A program made the translations under genes and the position numbers. The notes under the pieces are model-generated. The model was not told where the DNA came from. It was given only the letters and a program-made list of their open reading frames with translations, and did no database searches. From positions 254,976 to 318,975 of the forward strand of contig NZ_BMVR01000007.1 of NCBI RefSeq assembly GCF_014650815.1: DNA of 64,000 nt, read 5' to 3'. Origin of the DNA: Streptomyces flavofungini (GTDB taxonomy: Bacteria; Actinomycetota; Actinomycetes; Streptomycetales; Streptomycetaceae). Below are positions 43,740-51,925 of the stretch, in pieces. The stretch's first letter is position 1; every line of letters starts with the position of its first letter.

Positions 43740-44930
43740 TCATGGGGTGTGCCGGGGGAGAGGGGGTTCTCCTCGGGCGGGGCGCAGGATCGGTGCGGGC
43801 AGGCCGTGGCGGCGGGCGAGTCGTTCCAGGGCGCGTGCCGTGTCGGTGTCTAGGGCGATGCCGGACCGGGCGGCCGCGCGCTCGCTGCGTCGCTCCGGGT
43901 CCCCGGGGCACAGCACCGCCGAGCCGTCGGCGGGCGGGGCCGCCCGGGTCGTGTCGACGAGTTCCCGCAGCCGTCCGTCGAAGGCGCCCCGGCCGCCGAA
44001 GAAGGCCGGGTCCAGGCAGAGCAGGAAGTGTGCGACGCCCCGGCCGCCGCCGGGCCCGGCCTGCTCGATGTGGTCCAGCTCCCAGTCGAGCGGGGCGTCG
44101 GCGAGCCCGGCGGTCAGCAGGGCCACGACCATGCCGAGGCCCTGCCCCTTGTAGCCGGGGCCGAGCGGGGACAGCGCCGCCGCCAGGGCGGGGTCGAGGG
44201 TGCCGTGCCCGTGGTCGTCCAGGGCCCAGCCGGCATCGAGCGGACGGCCGCGGCGCCCCCGTTCCCGTACCGTCCCCAGACACACCTGGCTCGTCGCCAT
44301 GTCGAGGACGAACTCGTGGTCGCCCGCCCCGGCCGCGACGCTGACGGGATTGGTGCCGAGCAGCGGATCGCGCCCGTGGAACGGCGCCACCCGCGCCGAC
44401 GCCGACGTCATCGCCCAACCGACAAGACCCGCCCGGGACATGACCCGGCTGTGGATCGAAGCGGCCGCGAAGTGGTTGGAGTTGCGCACCACCACGGCCC
44501 CGACCCCGTACCGTGCGGCGCGCCGCACGGCCTCCCGCGCGCCCGCCGTCCCCGCCACCACCCCGAGCGCCGCGTCCGCGTCGAGCAGCGCCGAAGGGCC
44601 GCTCTCCCGGACCACGGCGATGCGCGGCGCCGGATTGGCGATCCGCCGCGCGAGGTCGTCCAGATAGCCGGGCAGCAGCCGCAGCCCGTGGGTGGTGACC
44701 CCCCGCATCGACGTCTCCACGAGCGCGTCGGCGACGAGCGCGCAGGCCTCGTCGTCGACGCCGTGCGCGCTCAGGGCACGCACCGCGATGCCGCGCGCGG
44801 CGTCCGCGTCGATGAGGTACGTCGAGGTGTCCGGGGCCCGCGCGCCGGACACGGCCCCACACGTGCCCGAAGCCCCCGAGTCCGGCGCGGACCCGTGCGT
44901 GTCCCGTTTCCCCTGCTCCGGCAGTGACAC
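43740..44930 (-). CDS. Ldh_2-family NAD(P)H-dependent oxidoreductase
   Basis: 396 residues. After a hydrophilic tail of 35 residues, the malate/L-lactate/ureidoglycolate dehydrogenase-2 fold begins: 'SMRGVTTHGLRLLPGYLDDL' with its catalytic His, 'VVVRNSNHFAAASIHSRVM', 'LLGTNPVSVAAGAGDHEFVLDMATSQ' and 'GYKGQGLGMVVALLTAGLA'. The family reduces 2-keto acids and, in DpkA/piperideine-2-carboxylate reductases, cyclic imines derived from basic amino acids. The latter possibility fits the KamA-type aminomutase in this operon, but it is inferred. It is fifth in the operon, 12 bases after the AurF-like gene. GTG 44930 gives the long tail; a later start is possible. Confidence 0.9.
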   Translation of the reverse strand: MSLPEQGKRDTHGSAPDSGASGTCGAVSGARAPDTSTYLIDADAARGIAVRALSAHGVDDEACALVADALVETSMRGVTTHGLRLLPGYLDDLARRIANPAPRIAVVRESGPSALLDADAALGVVAGTAGAREAVRRAARYGVGAVVVRNSNHFAAASIHSRVMSRAGLVGWAMTSASARVAPFHGRDPLLGTNPVSVAAGAGDHEFVLDMATSQVCLGTVRERGRRGRPLDAGWALDDHGHGTLDPALAAALSPLGPGYKGQGLGMVVALLTAGLADAPLDWELDHIEQAGPGGGRGVAHFLLCLDPAFFGGRGAFDGRLRELVDTTRAAPPADGSAVLCPGDPERRSERAAARSGIALDTDTARALERLARRHGLPAPILRPARGEPPLPRHTP

Positions 44931-44942
44931 GGTCGCGTCTCC

Positions 44943-45947
44943 TTACAGGACGTACGGCAGTTGGCCCGACACCTGCACGCTCGACCAGTCGAACTCGATC
45001 CGGTCGAGGACGTCGAGTTCGGCGAGCACCTGGTGCAAACCGCTGTAGTCCCGCAACAGCGCCGTGCGGCCCGCCGACCGGCAGTCCTGGAGCATGTCCG
45101 CGCCCCCCTCGACCCCGACGAGGCGCATGATCGCCTCCCAGGCGCGGTAGTCGTTCGCCGAGTACGCGCGCAGCGCCCGGCACAGCGCGTCAAGCAGGAA
45201 CCGCTGCTGTTCCCGGGTGAGTTGGGGATAGAGGACCTTCAGGAGTTCACCGCTGATCGAGCCGTGGCACACCTCGTCGTGGCGGTGCAGCCGCGACAGT
45301 GTCACGTTCATCGGCTGCACGCCCTCGGCCTTGGCGACCAGTTCGAGGTACGCGCCGATGGACAGCTCGGTCGTGGTGGAGAACGCGAGCGTGAGCAGGC
45401 TGCGCTGCCAGCGCTCCACCGCCTGCTCGGTCAGCTCACGGTGTGTCACGGAGACGTAGGGCAGGGGGAGTTCCTTCTCCCGGTACTGCTCGCCGCGCCG
45501 GGCCCGGGTCACGTCGCTGGCCATGCGGTGCATGAGGATGTGGTACTGCTCGTCCACCATGGCCTGCATCAGCGAGACCTCCAGGGCCTCGCCCCACAGA
45601 CCGGGGAACTCGCCGCGCAGGATCAGCCCGAAGGCCGGGTTGACCACGTGGGTCTCGGAGTACTCGGTATTCCGGTTCAGGGCGATCATCGCCCAGGTGA
45701 GGATGGACGCCCGCTGCTCGGGCGGGAGTTCCGTGTACGTGGGGTGGTCGGCGAAGGGGACGATCTCCTCGGGGTAGTCGGGCAGCGCGGGGTCGAACAG
45801 GTCGAGCAGGTCCGTGTCGTCGCGCTTGACGGTGGCCCGCCGCCTCCAGTTGGCGGCGAGGCGGTGGATGACCGGGTTGTCGACGGCCCCGAACACCGCG
45901 GAGCCGAAGGCGTCTTCCTCGGAATTGCTGACGAAGCGCTCGTCCAT
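44943..45947 (-). CDS. AurF-type diiron N-oxygenase
   Basis: 334 residues. The spacing of metal ligands matches AurF: Glu98 (or Glu95) in 'RNTEYSETH', Glu133-x-x-His136 in 'VDEQYHILMH', Glu194 in 'TTTELSIGAY', His221 and Glu225-x-x-His228 in 'LHRHDEVCHGS'. All seven positions are filled, so an active diiron centre is expected. AurF oxidises p-aminobenzoate to the nitro compound; relatives such as CmlI act on other amines, and AurF-like proteins take part in diazeniumdiolate formation. No aryl-amine genes are present here, so an aliphatic amine is likely. Fourth in the operon, three bases after the exporter gene. Full length for the family. Confidence 0.92.
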   Translation of the reverse strand: MDERFVSNSEEDAFGSAVFGAVDNPVIHRLAANWRRRATVKRDDTDLLDLFDPALPDYPEEIVPFADHPTYTELPPEQRASILTWAMIALNRNTEYSETHVVNPAFGLILRGEFPGLWGEALEVSLMQAMVDEQYHILMHRMASDVTRARRGEQYREKELPLPYVSVTHRELTEQAVERWQRSLLTLAFSTTTELSIGAYLELVAKAEGVQPMNVTLSRLHRHDEVCHGSISGELLKVLYPQLTREQQRFLLDALCRALRAYSANDYRAWEAIMRLVGVEGGADMLQDCRSAGRTALLRDYSGLHQVLAELDVLDRIEFDWSSVQVSGQLPYVL

Positions 45948-45950
45948 CGT

Positions 45951-47006
45951 TCAGGTTCCTCTCGGGCTCTCGTGGGGTTCTGTCGCCACCGGCAGGGCCG
46001 GATGCGCCGGCCGGCCCGGTGGGGGAGGCTCCGCCGGAGGAAGGGGATCGGCGCGCCGCCCGTCCCCGCCCGCGCGGGCGGTCCGCATCGACCGCTGCGC
46101 GAGCGCCACCCCCGCCAGGACCGTGCCGACGCCCGCGCACTGCACCGGCGTCAGCGTCTGGCCGAGGAACAGGTACGCGGCCCCCGCCCCCGCCACCACC
46201 TCCAGCGTCGCGAACAGGCTCGCCGCCGACGGCACCAGGAATCGCTGGGCCGCGATGCCGCTGACGTACGCCACGAGCGTCGCGACGACCGCCGCCCACA
46301 CCACGACCACCCAGACCGGCGCGGACACCGACTCGTAGCGGACGGTGTCGCCGAGCATGCCGTAGGGGAAGCCCGTCACCGGCGAGACGACGTTCAGGGC
46401 GACCGCGCCGACCCCGATGCCGAGGGCGGTCACGGTCACCGGGTCGTGCCGGACCAGCGCCCGCCCCGCGACCAGGAACCGCACCGACAGCGCCGCCGCC
46501 GTACCCAGCGCCGCCAGCACCCCCACCACATCGAGCCGCAACCGCGACCACACCTCGCCGACCAGGAGCAGCCCCACGAGCACCACGACCGTCCCCGTCC
46601 ACACGAGCCGGGGCTGCGGCACCCGCCGCACGCACCGCAGCCAGCCGACGACGATGACCGGCGCCAGGAACTGCAGCACCACGAACACGCCGACGGGGAT
46701 GCGGGCGACGGCGACACCGCAGAGGGTCTGCAGCGTGGCGAAGGAGAAGACGCCGAGCACCGCGATGACGCCCCACGACTCCCGGGCCGCCGCGGCCAGC
46801 GCGCGGGGCCGGGTGACGGCGACGAACGCCACCAGGAGCACCGCCGCGACGGACAGGCGCGCCTGGGCGATCTCCATCGCCGTCAGGCCCGCCGAGTCCA
46901 GGACCTTCGTGGCCGGGCCGACCGTGCCGAAGGTGCAGGCGGACACCGCGGCGAGCGCGACGCCCGTCGCGGGGCCCGCCACCGGCCGCGGGGCGGCGTT
47001 CAGCAC
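45951..47006 (-). CDS. DMT-superfamily exporter (EamA type)
   Basis: 351 residues with about ten membrane segments in two EamA repeats: 'GPATGVALAAVSACTFGTVG' opens the first; 'GVAVARIPVGVFVVLQFLAPVIVVGW' and later 'FLVPSAASLFATLEVVAGAGAAYLFLGQTL' are typical of RhtA-like amino-acid exporters. The last 45 residues are Pro-rich and cytoplasmic. It is encoded between the aminomutase and the N-oxygenase and overlaps the kamA-type stop by seven bases (GTGCTGA), so it is probably the self-protection or export pump for the pathway product, which should then be amino-acid-like. GTG 47006 is chosen because of that overlap. Confidence 0.9.
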   Translation of the reverse strand: MLNAAPRPVAGPATGVALAAVSACTFGTVGPATKVLDSAGLTAMEIAQARLSVAAVLLVAFVAVTRPRALAAAARESWGVIAVLGVFSFATLQTLCGVAVARIPVGVFVVLQFLAPVIVVGWLRCVRRVPQPRLVWTGTVVVLVGLLLVGEVWSRLRLDVVGVLAALGTAAALSVRFLVAGRALVRHDPVTVTALGIGVGAVALNVVSPVTGFPYGMLGDTVRYESVSAPVWVVVVWAAVVATLVAYVSGIAAQRFLVPSAASLFATLEVVAGAGAAYLFLGQTLTPVQCAGVGTVLAGVALAQRSMRTARAGGDGRRADPLPPAEPPPPGRPAHPALPVATEPHESPRGT

Positions 47007-48334
47007 GGGTCCCCTTGTCGTACGGGCACCGGCGCCGTGCCCTCGGGGAAGAACCGCCGGTCGTGCTCCGCGGCCGGTACCAGCTCGGAGAACCACTGCG
47101 CGTCCGGGTCCCAGCGGGCGTGGAAGGGGCGGCCCACCAGGTCGGGGTCGCGGGCCTGGAGGAAGCGCAGCGCGAACGCCCGCTCCCCGCCCGGAAGCCG
47201 CGTCGGCCCGTCCACGGTCACCTTGCCCTCGGTCGTCGACATCACCGGCCCGCGGGCGGTGCGCCCGAGCCCGGAGAGTCGCGTCGTGGCAGCGCGGTGG
47301 ATCTCGTACGCACGCTGGATCGGCAGCCCGAAGTAGCGCCGCGCCCCGGTGTCCCGCTCGACGAACAGGTAGTACGGGTGGATGCCGAGCGCGAGCTGCG
47401 CGCGCCAGGAGTCCGCCCACACCCCGGCGTCGTCGTTCACGTGCCGGACGACGGGCGCCTGCGAACGCAGTTCGGCGCCCGCCGAGCGCAGGGCGGCGAC
47501 GGCGAGCCGCGTCAGGTCCGGCTCCAGCTCGCGCGGGTGCGAGACGTGCACCATGACGGCGACGTGCCGCCCCGCCCGCGCCAGCCGCTCCAGCATCCGC
47601 AGCAGCGGCGCGGCGTCCGGATCGGTGACCAGGCGCGCCGGGTGGAAGGAGAGCGCCTTGGTGCCGATGCGCACCGTCGTGATGTGCTCGAGTCCCGGCC
47701 GCAGCAGGGCGTCCACGTACGGTTCGAGCAGGTCCGTGCGCATCACCAGCGGATCGCCGCCGGTGAACAGGACGTCGCTGACCTCGGGATGGCGCCGCAG
47801 GTAGTCGGTGACCCGGCGCGGCCCGTCGTCGGCGATGCGCAGCTCCGGGTCGCCCACGAACTGCGCCCAGCGGAAGCAGTACGAGCAGTAGGCGTGGCAG
47901 GTCTGGCCGTGCCGGGGGAAGACGAGTGCCGTCTGGGCGTACTTGTGCTGCACTCCCTCGACTGCGCCGCCCTCGCCGCCCTCGTCGTGGCGCGGGATGT
48001 TCCGGGTGAGCTGCTCACCGGGGTGCGGGTTGAGGTCGCGGCGGACGGCGGCCACGGCGGCCCGCAGCGCCGCCGGGTCTCCCAGGGCGCGCTCGACGGC
48101 CCGGAAGTGCGCCGGGTCGATCATGTCGCGGTGCGGGAAGAGCAGCCGGTACAGCGGATCGTCGGGGGCGCTCTTCCAGTCCACCAGATGGTCGATGACG
48201 TGGCCGCTGACCTTGAACGGAAGGACCTGGCCGACCACGTCGACGTCGTGCGCGAGTCCGGCGTCCGGGCACCTGTCGCGCACCAGCGCGGCCAGCCTGC
48301 GGCCCGACACCGTGCGGGTCCCGGGGCCGCTCAT
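47000..48334 (-). CDS. KamA-type radical SAM 2,3-aminomutase
   Basis: 444 residues. The radical SAM cluster motif CHAYCSYCFRW (Cys146, Cys150, Cys153), 'DVLFTGGDPLVM', 'VRHVNDDAG' and the PLP lysine Lys371 in 'STTEGKV' identify the lysine 2,3-aminomutase family, which moves an alpha-amino group to the beta carbon. By hand alignment to clostridial KamA, the Asp that binds the lysine side chain in the VND segment is kept (Asp301), but the second substrate Asp, seven residues before the PLP Lys, is absent, and the C-terminal zinc Cys residues are missing. The substrate may be arginine, glutamate or a hydroxylated basic residue instead of lysine. Second in the operon; start ATG overlaps the oxygenase stop (ATGA). 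Confidence 0.92.
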   Translation of the reverse strand: MSGPGTRTVSGRRLAALVRDRCPDAGLAHDVDVVGQVLPFKVSGHVIDHLVDWKSAPDDPLYRLLFPHRDMIDPAHFRAVERALGDPAALRAAVAAVRRDLNPHPGEQLTRNIPRHDEGGEGGAVEGVQHKYAQTALVFPRHGQTCHAYCSYCFRWAQFVGDPELRIADDGPRRVTDYLRRHPEVSDVLFTGGDPLVMRTDLLEPYVDALLRPGLEHITTVRIGTKALSFHPARLVTDPDAAPLLRMLERLARAGRHVAVMVHVSHPRELEPDLTRLAVAALRSAGAELRSQAPVVRHVNDDAGVWADSWRAQLALGIHPYYLFVERDTGARRYFGLPIQRAYEIHRAATTRLSGLGRTARGPVMSTTEGKVTVDGPTRLPGGERAFALRFLQARDPDLVGRPFHARWDPDAQWFSELVPAAEHDRRFFPEGTAPVPVRQGDPC

Positions 48335-49056
48335 GTGGCGATCCAGTACCGGGTCAGATGGCGGTCCGCGTCCGCGTACGCGGAACGGGCATGCAGCATC
48401 CGCTGGTTGTCCCAGATGAGCAGGGACCCGTCGGGGATCAGGACGCGTGTGCGGTACTCGTCGAACAGCTCGCCCACGTGGCGGGCCAGGTCCGCGCCCG
48501 CCCGCCCGAGCGGCAGGAGGTCCGGCTCCGGGGACGCGTCGAGGGCGGCGTCGTAGTCGGCGGCGGTGAGCAGGTTGTAGCTGAACCTGAGCACTGGGCG
48601 GCCGTCGTCCTCCTCGTACAGCATCGGCACGGTGACGGGTCCGCCCGCGGGGGCGGCGCCGCCCGGGCCGGGGAAGTCGATCCGGGTGTCGGTCAGGAGC
48701 GCGTGCTCGGCCGGGCTGAGCAGCTTCTTCAGGAGCCGCCCGTCGAGCAGGTCGGTGTGGCCGCCGCCGCAGCGGGCCTGCCGGTGGCAGTACAGGGCGA
48801 GATGGCGCGGGCTCGGGTCCCAGCCCGGGGCCTCGGTGTGGGCGCGGATCGTGTTGCGGCTCTGGGAGTAGGCGCGGCCGTCGTTGCCGGGACGGTGCAC
48901 CACCTCGTGTTCCACGGTGCCGGTGTACTGCGGTACGAACCGGCCGATGTCCTGCATGAGTTCGATGGCGTGCCGCTGTCCGGCGAGTCGGTCCACGACG
49001 GCGTGGCCGTCGGACTCCAGCACGGCGCGCACGCTCTCGGCGCGTGGCATGGACAT
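48331..49056 (-). CDS. clavaminate-synthase-like Fe(II)/2-oxoglutarate oxygenase
   Basis: 241 residues. The metal triad is H73-x-E75 in 'IRAHTEAPGWDP' with distal His222 in 'NQRMLHARSAY', and Arg236 in 'RHLTRYWIAT' for 2-oxoglutarate. HxE instead of HxD is the clavaminate synthase/VioC signature; members hydroxylate the beta carbon of arginine, ornithine and similar amino acids. At 241 residues it is shorter than the usual 300-350, missing part of the N-terminal region. It is the first gene of the six-gene operon, overlapping the aminomutase by four bases, so hydroxylation and amino migration are likely consecutive steps. ATG 49056 follows GGGGGAAG; a second ATG lies two codons on. Confidence 0.88.
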   Translation of the reverse strand: MSMPRAESVRAVLESDGHAVVDRLAGQRHAIELMQDIGRFVPQYTGTVEHEVVHRPGNDGRAYSQSRNTIRAHTEAPGWDPSPRHLALYCHRQARCGGGHTDLLDGRLLKKLLSPAEHALLTDTRIDFPGPGGAAPAGGPVTVPMLYEEDDGRPVLRFSYNLLTAADYDAALDASPEPDLLPLGRAGADLARHVGELFDEYRTRVLIPDGSLLIWDNQRMLHARSAYADADRHLTRYWIAT

Positions 49057-49341
49057 GTGCTTCCCCCGTTGTTCCTCTGCTGTTGATCGGGCTCGGATAT
49101 GTGGGCGCTGGGTGCCGGTGGTCAGTCGGTCCAGCCCGGCGGCATGCCGACGTCCGCGGGACGCCGGCCGCGCCGGTGGTGCGACGCAGCCTCGCAAAGG
49201 GGCCCGGGGGGTGTATTGAAGAAAACCGACCTCGCCGGGGGATGGCTCATTCCGGTATCCGGCGGGCGGTGTCCGGGGAGCGGGCCGGTGCGGGCCGGTG
49301 CCCGGACGCGTGGTCGGCCGGTGGCGCGGGAGCGCGTCGTG
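49057..49341 (-). promoter_or_regulatory. leader/promoter region of the six-gene operon
   Basis: This 285-base gap between the AraC gene and the oxygenase is where the operon promoter must lie. An AT-rich patch (49212-49227) stands out from very GC-rich surroundings and could hold a -10 region on the minus strand; I cannot assign -35/-10 boxes. Two near-copies of GGGCCGGTGC (about 49283-49304) are present. No small gene is seen. Confidence 0.4.
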
Positions 49342-50226
49342 TCAGTCCGGCAGGACCAGGCTCGTCGGCCTGCGCGCGCCGCGGTCCACCTCCGCCGGGC
49401 CGCTGTGGCCGAGGGCGCGGGTGCGGGCGAAGCGGGACAGGGTCCAGCCCGTCATGCCCTTGAACTCCCGGCTCAGATGGCCCTGGTCGGAGTAGCCCGC
49501 GAGGGAGGCCGCCGCCGCGCCGTTGTGCCCCTGGGACAGCAGGCCGACGGCGCGGCGCAGCCGCAGCACCCGCGCTGCGGTCTTCGGCAACAGCCCGAGC
49601 TGCTGCTCGAAGCGCCGCTCCAAGTGCCGCTCGCTCCAGCCGCATTCGCGGGCCAGGACGTGCACGGGGATCCGGCCCGCGGTGCGGTTGAGCCGCTGCC
49701 ACGCCCACAGCACCTCCGTCGAGCCGTGCGGCCCGTCCTGCAGCCAGCTCGTGAGGGTCGTGTCCAGGAGCGTGAAGCGGGTGGCCCAGTCGGGGCAGAG
49801 GTCCAGGCGCTCGTCCAGCCCCCGGAACCGGGGGCCCAGCAGGTCGGCGGGTTCCACCAGTTGGTTGGCCAGCGCGTTCATCGGCGTACGGAAGAGCGTG
49901 TACGCCGCCCAGGGGGCGATCACCACCTCCACGCCGCTGAGCCGCCCGTCGTGCTCGCCGAGCCGGGCCCGCGACTGCATCCCGGCGTACACCGAGGAGT
50001 ACGTCGACTTGGCGGCGTGCCCCGCGCCCGCGGCCTCCCACACGCTGAGGCGCTGCCCGAACAGGATCACCAACGTCGTCATGAAGTCGGGCAGTTCGAG
50101 CCGTCGCCGGGAGCGGGTCAGGTCGAACCGGAAGCCGCGGTAGCCGACGACGCCGGGCCTGAGGGCGGGTGCCGGGCGGGCGGCGGCCCGCTCCCACGTT
50201 CCGTCAGGGCAGCACGTGTACCTCAC
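49342..50226 (-). CDS. AraC-family transcriptional regulator
   Basis: 294 residues. The N-terminal part (1-170) is a cupin-like sensing region with no recognised ligand motif; the C-terminal part has the two AraC helix-turn-helix units ('IPVHVLARECGWSERHLERRF' and 'AAAASLAGYSDQGHLSREFKGMTGWTLSRF'). The protein is of the type annotated near secondary-metabolite genes. It lies directly upstream of the six-gene operon on the same strand, with 285 bases between, and is its likely activator. GTG 50226 is chosen; no other start near it has a better ribosome binding site. The region upstream (50227-50471) separates it from the divergent phytase. Confidence 0.9.
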   Translation of the reverse strand: MRYTCCPDGTWERAAARPAPALRPGVVGYRGFRFDLTRSRRRLELPDFMTTLVILFGQRLSVWEAAGAGHAAKSTYSSVYAGMQSRARLGEHDGRLSGVEVVIAPWAAYTLFRTPMNALANQLVEPADLLGPRFRGLDERLDLCPDWATRFTLLDTTLTSWLQDGPHGSTEVLWAWQRLNRTAGRIPVHVLARECGWSERHLERRFEQQLGLLPKTAARVLRLRRAVGLLSQGHNGAAAASLAGYSDQGHLSREFKGMTGWTLSRFARTRALGHSGPAEVDRGARRPTSLVLPD

Positions 50227-50471
50227 CGGATTCCCCCGTCCCGTGGTCCGTTGCCGCCATTGTCGGCCGGGGCAGGTGGCAGGGGAGGCGGGGGTTTTGC
50301 GCCAGTGTCCCCGTCATGCGCATGCCGTTCGGGCGCATGACGCGCGCTCTTCCGCGGGCGTACTCCCGCCCGTCACCCTGCATGAGCACGTAAGAGCCTG
50401 CGTGCGCATGCCGTCGGCGCCGGACGCCGGGTGCGGCGCGCGCGTCCGTCATGAACCGAAGGAGTCCTTCC

Positions 50472-51773
50472 GTGCCCAAGGCCCGTATCCGCAGACCGAG
50501 TGCCCTCGCCGTCGCGACCGCCCTGGCCGCGCTCGCCGCGACGGCCCCCGCGCAGGCGCAGGCGCCCGGCGCCCTGCCCGCGCTCACGCCCCGGGCCGAG
50601 ACGGCGCCGCTGTACGACGACGAGGCGGGCGGCAACTCCGACGCCGACGACCCGGCGATCTGGCGCAACACCGCGGACCCCGGCCGCAGCCTGGTCGTCG
50701 CCACGGCCAAGGAGGGCGGCCTGCGGGTGTACGACCTCGACGCGCGGCAGGTGCAGCACCTGCCCGCGCCCGCCGGTCCGGCCCCCGGCGACGCCCCCGG
50801 CCGCTTCAACAACGTCGATCTGGTCCACGGGGTGCAGCTGTCCACCGGCCGCGCCGACCTCGCGGTCACCAGCGACCGCGGCAACGACCGGCTGCGGTTC
50901 TACCGCATCGACCGCGACCGCCCCGGCGGCCCGCTCACCGACGTCACCGACCCGGCCGCCGCACCCGTCTTCGCGGCCGACCAGGGCGAGATCAACGACC
51001 AGCGCACCGCCTACGGCCTGGCCACCTGGACCGACCGGGCCACCGGCCGCGCGTACGCGGTCGTCAGCCGGCGCGAGCGGACCCGCGTCGCCCTCCTGGA
51101 ACTGCTGCCCGGCCGCTCCGGGACGGTCGGCTACCGCACGATACGCACCCTCGACCTGCCCTCGTCCTTCCGGCTGCCGAACGGCACCTCCTGGACGCCG
51201 TGCGCCGAACCCGGCCAACTGCCCCAGGTCGAGGGCATGGTGGTGGACCCCGCCGACGGCACCCTCTACGCGGGCCAGGAGGACGTAGGCATCTGGCGGC
51301 TGCGTGCCGACCTCACCGGCACACCCACCCTGGTCGACAAGGTGCGCGAGTACGGCGTGCCCGGCACCTACGACGAGGCCACCGACGAGTGCGTGCCGGG
51401 CGCCGACCCCGGCTACGGCGGCAAGCGGCTCGCCGCCGACGTGGAAGGCCTCACCCTGCTCACCGAGCGCGACGGCGACGGCTACGTCCTCGCCTCCAGC
51501 CAGGGCGACGACACCTTCGCCGCGTACGACCGCGAACGCGGCGAGCACAACGAGTACGAGGGCGGCTTCCGCGTCACCGCCGCCTCCACGGCCCTCGACG
51601 GCTCCGAGGAGTGCGACGGGGCCGCCGCGCTGAACGCCCCGCTCGGCGCCGGGTATCCGCACGGCCTCCTCGTCGTCCAGGACGGCGACGAGACCCCGCA
51701 GGACTCCGGGCGCGAGGCCACGGGCTTCAAGTTCGTCCCCCTCGACGACGTCATGGACGCGCTGGAGGACTGA
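50472..51773 (+). CDS. secreted beta-propeller phytase
   Basis: 433 residues. A signal peptide ('RRPSALAVATALAALAATAPAQAQA') is followed by a six-bladed propeller with the 3-phytase pattern: 'DDPAIWRNTADPGRSLVVATAKEGGLRVYDLDARQVQ', 'GRFNNVDLVHG', 'DLAVTSDRGNDRLRFYRID', 'LPQVEGMVVDPADGTLYAGQEDVGIWR', 'AADVEGLTLL' and 'ASSQGDDTFAAYDRE'. Acidic residues at the blade ends bind calcium and phosphate. It removes phosphate from phytate outside the cell. GTG 50472 follows GAAGGAG at a normal distance and is preferred to the in-frame ATG 50451, which has no such site. A strong terminator follows. Confidence 0.93.
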   Translation: MPKARIRRPSALAVATALAALAATAPAQAQAPGALPALTPRAETAPLYDDEAGGNSDADDPAIWRNTADPGRSLVVATAKEGGLRVYDLDARQVQHLPAPAGPAPGDAPGRFNNVDLVHGVQLSTGRADLAVTSDRGNDRLRFYRIDRDRPGGPLTDVTDPAAAPVFAADQGEINDQRTAYGLATWTDRATGRAYAVVSRRERTRVALLELLPGRSGTVGYRTIRTLDLPSSFRLPNGTSWTPCAEPGQLPQVEGMVVDPADGTLYAGQEDVGIWRLRADLTGTPTLVDKVREYGVPGTYDEATDECVPGADPGYGGKRLAADVEGLTLLTERDGDGYVLASSQGDDTFAAYDRERGEHNEYEGGFRVTAASTALDGSEECDGAAALNAPLGAGYPHGLLVVQDGDETPQDSGREATGFKFVPLDDVMDALED

Positions 51774-51780
51774 GCGCGGT

Positions 51781-51826
51781 CGGGGTGCCGACAGCCGTGG
51801 GACGTGGGCAGGCTGTCGGCACCCCG
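51781..51826. terminator. strong bidirectional terminator
   Basis: A 16-bp perfect stem (CGGGGTGCCGACAGCC with GGCTGTCGGCACCCCG) and a 14-base loop lie 8 bases past the phytase stop and 100 bases past the end of the convergent protease gene. It is one of the most stable hairpins in the window and can end both transcripts. Confidence 0.85.
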
Positions 51827-51925
51827 GAGTTCACGTGCGTCGGGTCTGATCAGGTGGGTACGGTGCGGCGGGCGTGATCAGACGGGTGTGGTCCGGCGGA
51901 CGGATCGTGCTCCGGCCGGTGGCGG

